This document shows positions 36,566-43,480 of a DNA stretch of 64,000 nt, piece after piece. The notes beneath the pieces were generated by a model. That model did no database searches, was not told the origin of the DNA, and was given only the letters and a program-made list of their open reading frames with translations. The translations under genes and the position numbers were made by a program. Numbering within the stretch: the first letter of the stretch is position 1; each line of letters opens with the position of its first letter. Where the stretch lies: the IMG/VR virus record IMGVR_UViG_3300008448_000040, positions 1 through 64,000 of that record; one strand, written 5' to 3'. This DNA is from a virus.

Positions 36566-39116
36566 TAATAAACAAAATGTTTATTTTATGGAATCATTGA
36601 GAGAAATGCGTGCTCAGCGTCAGCAACAGCTACGCCAGGCTGGCCAGCAGCAAAATTCACTGTCTCAGTTGAATAGAACCATGTCGTCACTAGTTGCTGT
36701 TACTAATTCTAACAGCCGCATCCTTTCACAAAATCTCAAAGAACAACAAAATGTAGTTAGAACCAATAGAGATCTATCTCGAGATATCAAAGGATTAGCA
36801 TCAAGTATAACCAAGTCAATTTCAAGTCTTACAGCTAGTCTGGGACGTGGACTATCCACAAGTGCTTCTGCTGCAGCCAGAGGAATTGCTTCTACAGCAA
36901 CAGGCGCTGCAGGAATAACTAGCTCCCTGGTTGATGGAATAGCAAAAGCTCTACCAGTTGCAGTGATAGGTATCATGGCAAAAGCTTTTGTGTGGGATAA
37001 ACTTAATAATGATGTGAAAGATAAACTTACTGGTTCTCTGGGTAACTTATTTTCATTCCTTTTCAGAAGTATACAACCAATTTTTGAACAATTAATAGAA
37101 TCTCTGAAGGGATTGTTGAAAATGGCAGCTGTTGAAATAACAGCAGCTATGAAAGCAACAAAAGATATTATAGCACTTGCCTTCAAGGATATAACAAAAC
37201 AATTTAGTGGATTTGTAGAACCACTCAAGCACAACTATAAAGTGTTTGAAAGATTTCTAGAAAGAATGGGTGAGTTTATAAACAACTACGGCCCTGCTCT
37301 AGGAATAGCTACTGCAGGTGCTGGTGCATATGCATTATCTAGATCAACAGTTTCTGGAGCAACATCTGCAGCGACAGCAGCTACAATACGTACACCCTCA
37401 TTGAATGCAGGCGCTGCAGCTGCTGAAGTACAAAGTGGTATAGCTAGTGCTGGAAGAAACAAACAAGCAATCGATTTCATGAAACAAAATGGATTCAAAG
37501 GACCTGTTGGAAGAGCTGAATTAGTTGCGGGTAGAATTTTCCTTCGCATGTTTGAAAAGGTTCCAGAAGCCACAAAAAACATAGTGATAAACTCGATGAA
37601 ATTGAGAGGATTTACTGTGGCCGGTGCATTGACTGTAGCAATGGAATTCTTATGGGTTGACTGGGCAAAAAGTGAAATTGATGTTTTAGAAAAAGAAGCG
37701 TTACTTACTACTGAAGAAGCAGATGAGCTGAGGAAGCAAATAGGAATCAAGGCAGTTGGTTCTGTTACCGGAACACTTGTTGGTGGTGCTCTCACGTACG
37801 CTGGGTCTAGTGTTATAATTGAAGCATTGAAAAAAGTTCCTAAGGTAGGTCGTGTAGTACAGTTTGGAGCGGGCGCACTTAAATTTGGAGCTACACTGTA
37901 TGGTGCTTCAAAAGGAGGAGAACTTGGTGCAGAAGGTGCTGAACAACTTTATAAAGGCCTTTCTGGGATGAATCTTGTTAATTCTTCTGCTGTGGTAGAT
38001 TATGATGAATTGGTTGGAAGGTTCAATGAAGGCCTTGAAAAAGGTATGTCACGTGAAGAGGCAATGAGATATGCAAAAGGTGAGATGCCGCAAGGTGCTG
38101 TCATTCCTTCAACAAATATGTCAGTAACTTCACCAGTGGGTCAGGGTAGTCTTGCAGAGGTTATATCAAAATACGAAAGTGCAACTGGTAGAAGAGGATA
38201 TGATCAGCTATTCCTTGGACCTGGTGGTAAACCTTTTGTCCAAACATCTAAACCATTGACCCAAATGACTGTTGCTGAAATAAGGCAGGTGCAGAAAGAA
38301 CAAGTCGCTAAGACAAGAGAAGCTGGTATTGGTAGAAGCGATAAAACTGGGAAAATCATTGGAACTGGTGCAATAGGCAAATATCAATTCACTCAAACAA
38401 CTTTAGCAGAACTTTTGAAGAAACTTGGCATTAAGGAAGATGCCATCTTTGATGAAGCTCTTCAAGATAGGCTGTTTAAAGCGATGATTCAGGAAGATTA
38501 CGATGCTTTCATCAAAGGCGAATTGACGACACAAGAATTCAGTTTGTTGATTTCTAAGAGATGGGAAGCATTCAGAGGTCCAAAAGCTAAGAAAGAGTTA
38601 GATGCATATCTAGCTAAAACTAAACTAGGAACGAGTGCAGATAGTTTACTTGCCAAAGAAGAAGTTATAAAAAATGAACCAAGTGGAGATGTTGATTATG
38701 GATCCGAGTGGATGAAAAGATTCACATCTTACAGAGAACAAGGATACTCTGAATTGGATGCTGCCAAGAAGACAGAAGAGCGCATGGCTAAAGAAGGAGA
38801 GTCAAAAGCACAAGGATTTGTTTCACCACTAGCTGGTTTAGTATCACCTGGTCAAATTAAAACCTTTATGGGTGGATTTGATATTGAGTCAATCAAAAAG
38901 AACTTACAAGAGGATGCAGCTCTTCTGGCGAACATGGTGAAGATTAAAGAATCTTCTACTGAAGGTGGTAGTAATGTAGTTAATAACTTCAACATTCAAG
39001 GTGGGGGTAGTAGCGGCTATAGTCCTACAACAACTAGCCCACAGCCTGGAATGGTTCGCAGCCATGATGCGTATTTCAGCTTCCACGCAGCTACCAATAG
39101 ATTCAACATGCAATAA
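36555..39116 (+). CDS. Tape-measure-like protein with muralytic domain
   Basis: An 853-residue protein. A helical Gln/Ser-rich N-terminus (about 1-110) is followed by hydrophobic stretches (ALPVAVIGIMAKAFVW about 131-146, ALGIATAGAGAYAL about 250-263, and a Gly/Ala-rich segment about 395-425). Then comes a lysozyme-like domain (about 530-690): LAEVISKYESATGRRGYD with a candidate catalytic Glu near 540, and GTGAIGKYQFTQTTLAELL near 605, a common phage muramidase/transglycosylase motif. The position after gp26 is that of gp29 tape measures. The lytic domain may replace the one missing from gp5. Gp29 identity is not proved. Confidence 0.72.
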   Translation: MATDNKQNVYFMESLREMRAQRQQQLRQAGQQQNSLSQLNRTMSSLVAVTNSNSRILSQNLKEQQNVVRTNRDLSRDIKGLASSITKSISSLTASLGRGLSTSASAAARGIASTATGAAGITSSLVDGIAKALPVAVIGIMAKAFVWDKLNNDVKDKLTGSLGNLFSFLFRSIQPIFEQLIESLKGLLKMAAVEITAAMKATKDIIALAFKDITKQFSGFVEPLKHNYKVFERFLERMGEFINNYGPALGIATAGAGAYALSRSTVSGATSAATAATIRTPSLNAGAAAAEVQSGIASAGRNKQAIDFMKQNGFKGPVGRAELVAGRIFLRMFEKVPEATKNIVINSMKLRGFTVAGALTVAMEFLWVDWAKSEIDVLEKEALLTTEEADELRKQIGIKAVGSVTGTLVGGALTYAGSSVIIEALKKVPKVGRVVQFGAGALKFGATLYGASKGGELGAEGAEQLYKGLSGMNLVNSSAVVDYDELVGRFNEGLEKGMSREEAMRYAKGEMPQGAVIPSTNMSVTSPVGQGSLAEVISKYESATGRRGYDQLFLGPGGKPFVQTSKPLTQMTVAEIRQVQKEQVAKTREAGIGRSDKTGKIIGTGAIGKYQFTQTTLAELLKKLGIKEDAIFDEALQDRLFKAMIQEDYDAFIKGELTTQEFSLLISKRWEAFRGPKAKKELDAYLAKTKLGTSADSLLAKEEVIKNEPSGDVDYGSEWMKRFTSYREQGYSELDAAKKTEERMAKEGESKAQGFVSPLAGLVSPGQIKTFMGGFDIESIKKNLQEDAALLANMVKIKESSTEGGSNVVNNFNIQGGGSSGYSPTTTSPQPGMVRSHDAYFSFHAATNRFNMQ

Positions 39117-39117
39117 A

Positions 39118-39137
39118 AAAGGGCCTTTCGGCCCTTT
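39118..39137. terminator. Bidirectional terminator between convergent tape-measure and gp32 genes
   Basis: A perfect 8 bp stem AAAGGGCC / GGCCCTTT with a TTTC loop, flanked by an A run on the left and a TTT tract on the right, so it can act on both strands. It lies exactly between the stop codons at 39116 and 39139. Confidence 0.9.
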
Positions 39138-39138
39138 C

Positions 39139-40068
39139 TCAATCGTCCTCTAACATTTCCTTGAATCTTGCAAAATCATCATCTTCCTTTTCATCCCATG
39201 GAGCAGATTCCTGCTTCTTAGATGCTGGCTTCGCTGTCTTCTGAGGTTTTGGTGTTTCAAACTCTTCTTCATCCTCACCGAGATCTAGTGATGCTGCTGA
39301 TTTAGCAGGTGATGGGCTACTACCATCCAAAGCTAAGACACGATATAACTTTTGCTTTAGATCCTCATAGCTCTTGAAGTGCTTTTCATCAATAATCTCT
39401 TGTAGAGAGAACTCTGACTTCCAGATTCTTTCTAGTTCGCCATCATCGTCGAGTAGAACTGATGGAGAATCAAAACGAGACTCATCATAGTTACGATACT
39501 TCTCAACTGTACGAATCTTTAGTTTGAAGTTAGCACCCTTCCAGAAATCGAAAGGATTGATTGCTTCTTCATCTTCAAACTCAGGATTCATAGCAGCATT
39601 CAACTTATCAAAGATCTTCTTACCAAACTTGAATAAGAACACTTTGCCTTCATTTTCAGGATGTGCTTTATCGCTAACCACATAGATGTTAGCAATGAAA
39701 GTTAGTTTACGTTTTTGTTTACGAACTTGATCTTGATTTGCTTTGATACCAGTAGCCCAAAGCTGGCTGTTGTATTCTGATACTGGGTCAGCTCTACCAA
39801 GTGTGGTCAAAGATCTTTCAATATACCACTGACCACTTGGACCTTGGAAGCCGTGCTCGAAGATACGAACAAACGGAACATCCTCACCATCTGGTGCTGG
39901 TAAGAAACGAATAACAGCAAAACCGTTGCCAGATTTATCTACGCCAGGTGTCCAGAAGCGATTATCAGCTTCACGTGGGGTACCTTCAGGGTTTGCTAGT
40001 TTTGAAACTTGTTGGGTGATTTTGTCCAGGCTGGACTTGGAAGACTTCTTGAGATTTGCGAAAGACAT
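39139..40068 (-). CDS. gp32: Single-stranded DNA-binding protein gp32, without zinc cysteines
   Basis: A 309-residue protein (T4 gp32 is 301). The N-terminal basic arm (MSFANLKKSSKSSLDKITQQ) is the self-association part. FAVIRFLPAPDGEDVPFVRI, then HGFQG...WYIERSLTTLG and ENEGKVFLFKFGKKIFDKLN are the OB-fold core. The acidic C-terminal tail ends EKEDDDFARFKEMLEDD, the partner-docking segment. In T4, three Cys and one His bind zinc after the WYIE strand; here the segment is RSLTTLGRADPVSEYNSQLW with no Cys. Promoter with TATAAT and ribosome site AAGGAG lie upstream. Confidence 0.95.
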   Translation of the reverse strand: MSFANLKKSSKSSLDKITQQVSKLANPEGTPREADNRFWTPGVDKSGNGFAVIRFLPAPDGEDVPFVRIFEHGFQGPSGQWYIERSLTTLGRADPVSEYNSQLWATGIKANQDQVRKQKRKLTFIANIYVVSDKAHPENEGKVFLFKFGKKIFDKLNAAMNPEFEDEEAINPFDFWKGANFKLKIRTVEKYRNYDESRFDSPSVLLDDDGELERIWKSEFSLQEIIDEKHFKSYEDLKQKLYRVLALDGSSPSPAKSAASLDLGEDEEEFETPKPQKTAKPASKKQESAPWDEKEDDDFARFKEMLEDD

Positions 40069-40095
40069 CGTATGCTCCTTGTATAAACGTATGAA

Positions 40096-40124
40096 ATTAT
40101 ATTATCGTATCCACTTAACCATAA
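40096..40124 (-). promoter_or_regulatory. Promoter upstream of gp32
   Basis: A perfect TATAAT (minus strand, 40101-40096) lies 28 bp upstream of the gp32 ATG. At 17 bp spacing the -35 hexamer is TTATGG, a poor match, as in middle promoters that need an activator. It sits in the 56 bp gap between gp59 and gp32. Confidence 0.5.
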
Positions 40125-40715
40125 TTAATGTGTAACGGACTTGGATAATTCCTGATCCATTATACTCTTATATTTATCTAAGTCAACGGTGATAAAAGGT
40201 GAAAGTTTGATTAATTTATTGTATTCAGTTTGCCATACTGGATCAGCCAATGTATCGTTCCAGTACTTGAACAGGTTACCACCATTCAACATATCAATTA
40301 TAATCAGGGTCTCGGAATTGATTTGTTTACCTAGATATCTCTGAAATAACTTTGGATGTTGACCACCTCTCACTTTATACTCATCAACAATATTATCAAT
40401 ACCTTCAATATCTTGTTTGAAGTAGTATGTGAGAGATTGTTTTCTTTTCTGCCACTCTCTGTAGTTTGATTCTGCTGCAGATTCGTTGACAAGCTCACCG
40501 ATCCACATATCACCAGACTGATAAAGGTTAGCTGCTAAGAATCCAATTGGATCTTTATGTTTTGCTAGCTTAGCAAAGAAGTACTTGTCATTACGCTTTT
40601 CGAAAGCAGCGTACGATACTTTCAGCTTACCGTTATACTTAAAGAAGTCGTACGCTTTTGATTGAAAGTGCCGTTTCAAAGCACAATACAATTTATAGGC
40701 GTCATAGTCTGTCAT
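40125..40715 (-). CDS. gp59: Replicative helicase loader gp59
   Basis: A 196-residue protein (T4 gp59 is 217). DAYKLYCALKRHFQSKAYDF, then FKYNGKLKVSYAAFEKRNDK and YFFAKLAKH follow T4 gp59 (V-Y-K-L-Y ... D-x-x-K-Y-N ... A-x-x-K-R-x-D-K-Y-F-F-x-K-L). FISNL of T4 corresponds to FLAANLYQSGDMWIGEL here. It loads gp41 helicase onto gp32-coated forks. The gene order gp33-gp59-gp32 is the T4 order. Confidence 0.93.
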   Translation of the reverse strand: MTDYDAYKLYCALKRHFQSKAYDFFKYNGKLKVSYAAFEKRNDKYFFAKLAKHKDPIGFLAANLYQSGDMWIGELVNESAAESNYREWQKRKQSLTYYFKQDIEGIDNIVDEYKVRGGQHPKLFQRYLGKQINSETLIIIDMLNGGNLFKYWNDTLADPVWQTEYNKLIKLSPFITVDLDKYKSIMDQELSKSVTH

Positions 40716-40948
40716 ATAGGCAGTTGTTTAGTCTTCGGTAAGTAATTGAGATTTTCAGCTTCTGTCTGAATAGATGCTTTAAGTTTGGAGTTACTTTTGA
40801 TGAGTGATGCAGCTGTCTCTATGTCAATACTATTCTTTTCACAAAAATAGACAACTGCATCAATATACTCCATTTTCTTGTCTGAGACAAGTTTTTCTAT
40901 CTCTTTGGAAAATTCAACAATACTTAAAAAGTTGATATCTTGAATCAT
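40712..40948 (-). CDS. gp33: Late transcription coactivator gp33
   Basis: A small 78-residue acidic helical protein (T4 gp33 is 112) ending LNYLPKTKQLPI. The central EYIDAVVYFCEKNSIDIETA is helical and fits the RNA polymerase flap-binding part. The C-terminus should carry the sliding-clamp contact. The assignment rests on size, the LPKTKxLP tail and the position between gp59 and the next gene, exactly as in T4. It implies sliding-clamp-dependent late transcription from NATAAATA promoters. Confidence 0.85.
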   Translation of the reverse strand: MIQDINFLSIVEFSKEIEKLVSDKKMEYIDAVVYFCEKNSIDIETAASLIKSNSKLKASIQTEAENLNYLPKTKQLPI

Positions 40949-41460
40949 TAGTGCCTCGAGTAGAATACATGCATACCAATTCTAACCTTGCGCTTGAGAT
41001 TCCAGTTAGGTTGAACATATGTTGCATGGAAAAACAGTGAACCTTTAGATGGGTCTTTGTCCCTGATGTTCTTGTGATTCTCAGCAATAATCCTTGCCAT
41101 ATTTTTTATTTGACGATACCTTTGTGGATCGCTGATATGTGGATTCTTACCGAGAATACAGACCCATGAAAACTGGCATACTTCACCTAGTTTTTGATGG
41201 ACTACTCCACAAATGGTGGATGGGAAAGTACCATCAGCAACTCTATTCATTGTTACAAAACCAACTGCACTGACGCCTTTATCAGATTCTGATTTGGCTT
41301 CAAAATACATATTTCTTGCAAGGCACTCAATCTGTTTCTCGGAGTACTTTGTTATGAATGGCTGTTCTTGGACTATGTCGTGATCTGCTTCTGAGAACTC
41401 ATTAGCTGCAAATACTAGTGAACATAGACCAAGCAGTGTTATAAGCACTAGCTTTTTCAT
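40948..41460 (-). CDS. SleB-like cell wall hydrolase (endolysin) with signal peptide
   Basis: A 170-residue protein. Residues 1-19 (KKLVLITLLGLCSLVFA) are a signal peptide, cleavable or of the SAR type. ARNMYFEAKSESDKGVSAVG (about 48-67) contains the catalytic Glu54 region of hydrolase_2/SleB lytic enzymes, and GSLFFHATYVQPNW near 145-158 is the second conserved motif (F-x-x-x-x-x-x-P-x-W). It probably degrades peptidoglycan for lysis. A TATAAATA late promoter lies 130-140 bp upstream. It overlaps gp33 by 1 bp. Confidence 0.82.
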   Translation of the reverse strand: MKKLVLITLLGLCSLVFAANEFSEADHDIVQEQPFITKYSEKQIECLARNMYFEAKSESDKGVSAVGFVTMNRVADGTFPSTICGVVHQKLGEVCQFSWVCILGKNPHISDPQRYRQIKNMARIIAENHKNIRDKDPSKGSLFFHATYVQPNWNLKRKVRIGMHVFYSRH

Positions 41461-41564
41461 GTTAACTTCCTCTTTGATTAATGAAATGAAGGATAGAGGT
41501 GAAACTTTCAGTTATCCGAATTAAGAGTCAAAACGCAATAATTATCAATAAAACATAATATTTC

Positions 41565-41577
41565 GAGCCGTGGGCTC
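41565..41577 (-). other. Small GC hairpin in the 5' leader of the endolysin gene
   Basis: GAGCC-GTG-GGCTC, a 5 bp stem with a 3-base loop, lies in the 150 bp gap 41461-41610. No strong T run follows on either strand, so it is a weak terminator at best for the upstream oxygenase gene. It may instead be a leader stem-loop of the late endolysin transcript. Confidence 0.35.
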
Positions 41578-41592
41578 TATTGTAGATAGAGT

Positions 41593-41600
41593 TATTTATA
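41593..41600 (-). promoter_or_regulatory. T4-type late promoter TATAAATA
   Basis: An exact T4 late promoter octamer on the minus strand, 133-140 bp upstream of the endolysin start and inside an intergenic gap. Timing would fit lysis. It agrees with the presence of gp33. Confidence 0.65.
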
Positions 41601-41610
41601 AAAAATATTT

Positions 41611-42276
41611 TTAAGAATCATAAACATACTTTTTTCTTTGCTCCAAAACTTCTTTTCCTACTGTTTCGTGTAACTCTCTTAGTTTCTTATCGGAAGGAAT
41701 GTCAGGCTTGATTGCTAGTTGATCTCTGCAGTCATACTTGAATTCTTTGAATGGTCCATCAGCATCGACATAATGTAAGAATATTTGAGTCATTTCGTTT
41801 CCGAGATAATTACCAGGTCTCCAATGAGGAACTTCACATCCTTTGTAAATAGCTAAATCACCTGGTTCTAACAATACCCTTTCTTCTGATCCATCATCTT
41901 GATCGAAACACATCTCCCAGGGAATAGGATCATAGTAAGTATTGAGAGTGACTGAATATTCACAGCTAGGCCTATCAATATGTTTAGGTAAGATAGAGTC
42001 TTTATAGTAAATCCTAAAATAGCTGTAAGTGGGATATAGTTTTTTACCAGAAACCTCTTCTACCATTGGCTTCAAGTACTCTAATAATGTTTCAGTACAA
42101 CTCCAGCCATATGCTTTAAAGCATTGCTTAGTCATTTTATCTGAAAAATAAGTCAAATCGGATTTGTCTACTCCGAGATTGTAGTAGTAAGTGTCTCTGA
42201 AGATCTTAACTTGCTGATTTATGAATGAAGTCAGCTCTGGAGAGATAGCATTTCTAATAATGTGATATTTATTCAT
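41611..42276 (-). CDS. 2OG-Fe(II) oxygenase-like protein
   Basis: 221 residues from the ATG at 42276 (MNKYHIIRNAISPELTSFIN). The frame is open to an ATG at 42333, but that codon lies in the tmRNA coding piece, so the internal start is preferred; neither has a clear ribosome site. LPKHIDRPSCEYSVTL supplies the H-x-D pair, and CEVPHWRPGNYLGNEMTQIF the distal His and a possible 2OG-binding basic residue. This is the double-stranded beta-helix pattern of phage dioxygenases. Substrate unknown. Confidence 0.7.
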   Translation of the reverse strand: MNKYHIIRNAISPELTSFINQQVKIFRDTYYYNLGVDKSDLTYFSDKMTKQCFKAYGWSCTETLLEYLKPMVEEVSGKKLYPTYSYFRIYYKDSILPKHIDRPSCEYSVTLNTYYDPIPWEMCFDQDDGSEERVLLEPGDLAIYKGCEVPHWRPGNYLGNEMTQIFLHYVDADGPFKEFKYDCRDQLAIKPDIPSDKKLRELHETVGKEVLEQRKKYVYDS

Positions 42277-42279
42277 AGA

Positions 42280-42323
42280 GTCAAAAATTAATGCCGGCTG
42301 ATTGGGTAATAAGGACAGCCGGC
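42280..42323 (-). terminator. Probable terminator after the tmRNA
   Basis: On the minus strand GCCGGC (42323-42318) pairs with GCCGGC (42298-42293) across a 19-base loop and is followed by ATTAATTTTTGAC, a T-rich tail. It directly follows the tmRNA coding piece and ends a few bases before the oxygenase ATG. Confidence 0.55.
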
Positions 42324-42610
42324 TAAACCCCATCTAGCAATTTAAGCTGCTAGAGCGTAACGCTCGTCATTTGCGTTTACTATTTTGCTTCATTTACGTC
42401 GATCGCCTGACGTGTTGTCCACTCTCCTACTCCTTGCCCTGTCGAAACCATGTCTGGCCCATCAGAAGTGTCCTGCTGTTCACAGGTCGGGAATTCCAAT
42501 CCTCAGAGCTTTGTTAAACCCTTACATATCACCCTAAACAACACTTCTGGTGGACCAGGCGGGAGTCGAACCCGCGTCCAGAACACCTTTTGGTTTGCTT
42601 CATACAACAA
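42313..42610 (-). ncRNA. ssrA: Circularly permuted (two-piece) tmRNA
   Basis: Read on the minus strand. The acceptor piece comes first and holds GCGGG-TTCGACT-CCCGC (T arm), then acceptor strand CTGGTCC and ACCA ending at 42548. An 87-base intervening loop (42547-42461) follows, then the coding piece from 42460: GGGCCAG, which pairs with CTGGTCC over 7 bp with one G-U. Next come GGTTTCGACAGG (D-loop-like), a hairpin ACGTC/GACGT, the tag reading frame, and the P5-like stem CTAGCA/TGCTAG with the tag stop in its loop. The bases after ACCA and before GGGCCAG pair further (AGAAGTGT/ACACTTCT), which would fold the precursor for processing. Ends near 42610 and 42313 are approximate. It would rescue stalled ribosomes with SmpB. 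Confidence 0.93.
42342..42374 (-). other. tmRNA proteolysis-tag reading frame (ANDERYALAA)
   Basis: Begins at the resume codon GCA after ATAGTAAAC and reads A-N-D-E-R-Y-A-L-A-A-stop. The tag ends with ALAA, the degradation signal read by ClpXP, and the surroundings (AGTAAACGCAAATGACGA) are like proteobacterial tmRNAs (E. coli tag ANDENYALAA). Confidence 0.93.
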
Positions 42611-42615
42611 TATCT

Positions 42616-42706
42616 AACACACTATGTAGGATCCACCCCTACGTAACCGACCAGCGGTATCTTAGTCTTGTCGTCGCCTTTGCCACTTCTAGATGAATAG
42701 TGTGTT
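42616..42706 (-). other. 10 bp inverted repeat enclosing 71 bases, upstream of tmRNA
   Basis: AACACACTAT (minus, 42706-42697) and ATAGTGTGTT (42625-42616) are perfect complements. Inside is a second hairpin GTAGG/CCTAC. The closing stem ends a few bases before the tmRNA acceptor piece and overlaps the C-terminal codons of the Bfd-like gene. Such a closed, multi-helix element is what a riboswitch or processing signal looks like. I do not see a clear match to a known aptamer consensus. Confidence 0.5.
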
Positions 42707-42834
42707 CTTTTTTGCTGTTCACAATATTCTACACAGTGTCCACAGCAAATGTCAACATCTTTGAGTCTGTTCAACAGTTCATCTGATGTATCGTAGTCTG
42801 ATTCTTTGATGTTTCTGCAAACACAAACAATCAT
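42622..42834 (-). CDS. Bfd-like [2Fe-2S] ferredoxin
   Basis: A 70-residue protein. C4-V-C6 and C31-G-H-C34 give the C-x-C...C-x-x-C cluster ligands of bacterioferritin-associated ferredoxin (Bfd). In bacteria Bfd passes electrons to bacterioferritin to release stored iron. The C-terminal part after residue 45 is basic and unlike Bfd; its codons overlap a 10 bp inverted repeat. It lies between a rubrerythrin operon and the tmRNA. The redox/iron role is inferred from the motif. Confidence 0.72.
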   Translation of the reverse strand: MIVCVCRNIKESDYDTSDELLNRLKDVDICCGHCVEYCEQQKRTHYSSRSGKGDDKTKIPLVGYVGVDPT

Positions 42835-42846
42835 GAAAACTCCTAG

Positions 42847-42987
42847 TTATCTTATGTAATTTCCTGTCACGACCACATAGATGAACAAGACCCAGCCAAA
42901 CCTAAGAGCAATATCAAACCAACGCTCAAAGTGATCTAACCAAGTCTTGTTCGTTCCAGAGTTTTTAGATTCTGGTGAGAGACTCAT
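42847..42987 (-). CDS. Small single-span membrane protein
   Basis: 46 residues. A polar N-terminus leads to WLDHFERWFDIALRFGWVLF and IYVVVTGNYIR, one hydrophobic helix of about 18 residues near the end. Its ATG overlaps the rubrerythrin stop (ATGA), so the two are coupled. It is short, but frame, ribosome coupling and hydrophobic pattern support it. Function unknown. Confidence 0.6.
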   Translation of the reverse strand: MSLSPESKNSGTNKTWLDHFERWFDIALRFGWVLFIYVVVTGNYIR

Positions 42988-43418
42988 TGTACTCCTGCGT
43001 TGTAAGCGTCGAGAGTTTTCTTGAACTTACCAGCGTGGCTACGCTCTGCCTTAGCAAGAGTTTCAAACCAGTCAGCAATTTCATCAAACCCTTCATCACG
43101 AGCAGTCTTAGCCATACCAGGGTACATATCAGTATATTCGTGTGTTTCACCCTCGATAGCTGACTCTAGTGCCTGTGCAACATTCTTAACTTCCATACCG
43201 GTTGCAGGATCACCAGCAGCACCGTTCAAAAGGTATTCCATGTGACCATGAGCATGGCCAGTCTCACCTTCAGCTGTATGACGGAACACAGCAGCAACTT
43301 CAGGAGATCCTTCAATGTCAGCCATGTTTGCGAAATATAGATAACGACGGTTTGCTTGTGATTCACCAGCAAAAGCCTCTTTGAGGTTCAACTCAGTTTT
43401 TGTGCCTTTTAAATTCAT
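42984..43418 (-). CDS. Rubrerythrin-type diiron protein without rubredoxin domain
   Basis: 144 residues forming a four-helix bundle with the diiron ligand pattern: [31 protein letters not shown] (E-x-x-H), [18 protein letters not shown] and [11 protein letters not shown] (E-x-x-H). The usual C-terminal rubredoxin domain (two C-x-x-C) is absent, as in erythrin-like short forms. Rubrerythrins reduce peroxide or handle iron. The ribosome site GGAG lies right after the U-tail of a terminator hairpin, so expression depends on read-through or processing. It is coupled to a membrane peptide and followed by a Bfd-like protein. Confidence 0.92.
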   Translation of the reverse strand: MNLKGTKTELNLKEAFAGESQANRRYLYFANMADIEGSPEVAAVFRHTAEGETGHAHGHMEYLLNGAAGDPATGMEVKNVAQALESAIEGETHEYTDMYPGMAKTARDEGFDEIADWFETLAKAERSHAGKFKKTLDAYNAGVQ

Positions 43419-43427
43419 AATATCTCC

Positions 43428-43453
43428 AAAAAAATGAGCCCCGTGAGGGGCTC
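43428..43453 (-). terminator. Rho-independent terminator between pqqA-like and rubrerythrin genes
   Basis: On the minus strand GAGCCCC-TCAC-GGGGCTC (7 bp stem, 4-base loop) is followed by ATTTTTTT, a textbook terminator. It ends only 10 bp before the rubrerythrin ATG, so it ends the pqqA-side transcript or acts as an attenuator for rubrerythrin. Confidence 0.9.
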
Positions 43454-43480
43454 AACTATCTAGTGTTGATTGATAGTTGA
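43452..43480 (-). other. Hairpin directly after the pqqA-like stop
   Basis: TCAACTATC and GATAGTTGA form a perfect 9 bp stem with an 11-base loop, immediately 3' of the pqqA stop codon and sharing 2 bp with the terminator stem. It could protect the mRNA end or compete with the terminator. Confidence 0.6.

Noticed and set aside
36665-37234. Long open frame on the minus strand inside the tape-measure gene
   Set aside because: It lies entirely in the antisense of a well-supported gene, has no ribosome site and no recognisable protein features; a shadow of codon bias.
37286-37795. Second long antisense frame inside the tape-measure gene
   Set aside because: Same reason: antisense to a supported gene with Ala/Ser-rich composition produced by its codons.
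41503-41531. Sigma70 promoter upstream of the endolysin gene (TTGACT at 41526-41531)
   Set aside because: The matching -10 at 17 bp is AAAGTT; only the -35 is good. The TATAAATA at 41593 is the better promoter.
41611-42333. Longer start (42333) of the oxygenase
   Set aside because: That ATG is inside the tmRNA coding piece and its terminator stem; the ATG at 42276 matches the start of the domain.
42616-42706. Glutamine riboswitch (glnA type)
   Set aside because: The region is structured, but the conserved aptamer sequence as I remember it is not evident, so I list it only as an inverted repeat.
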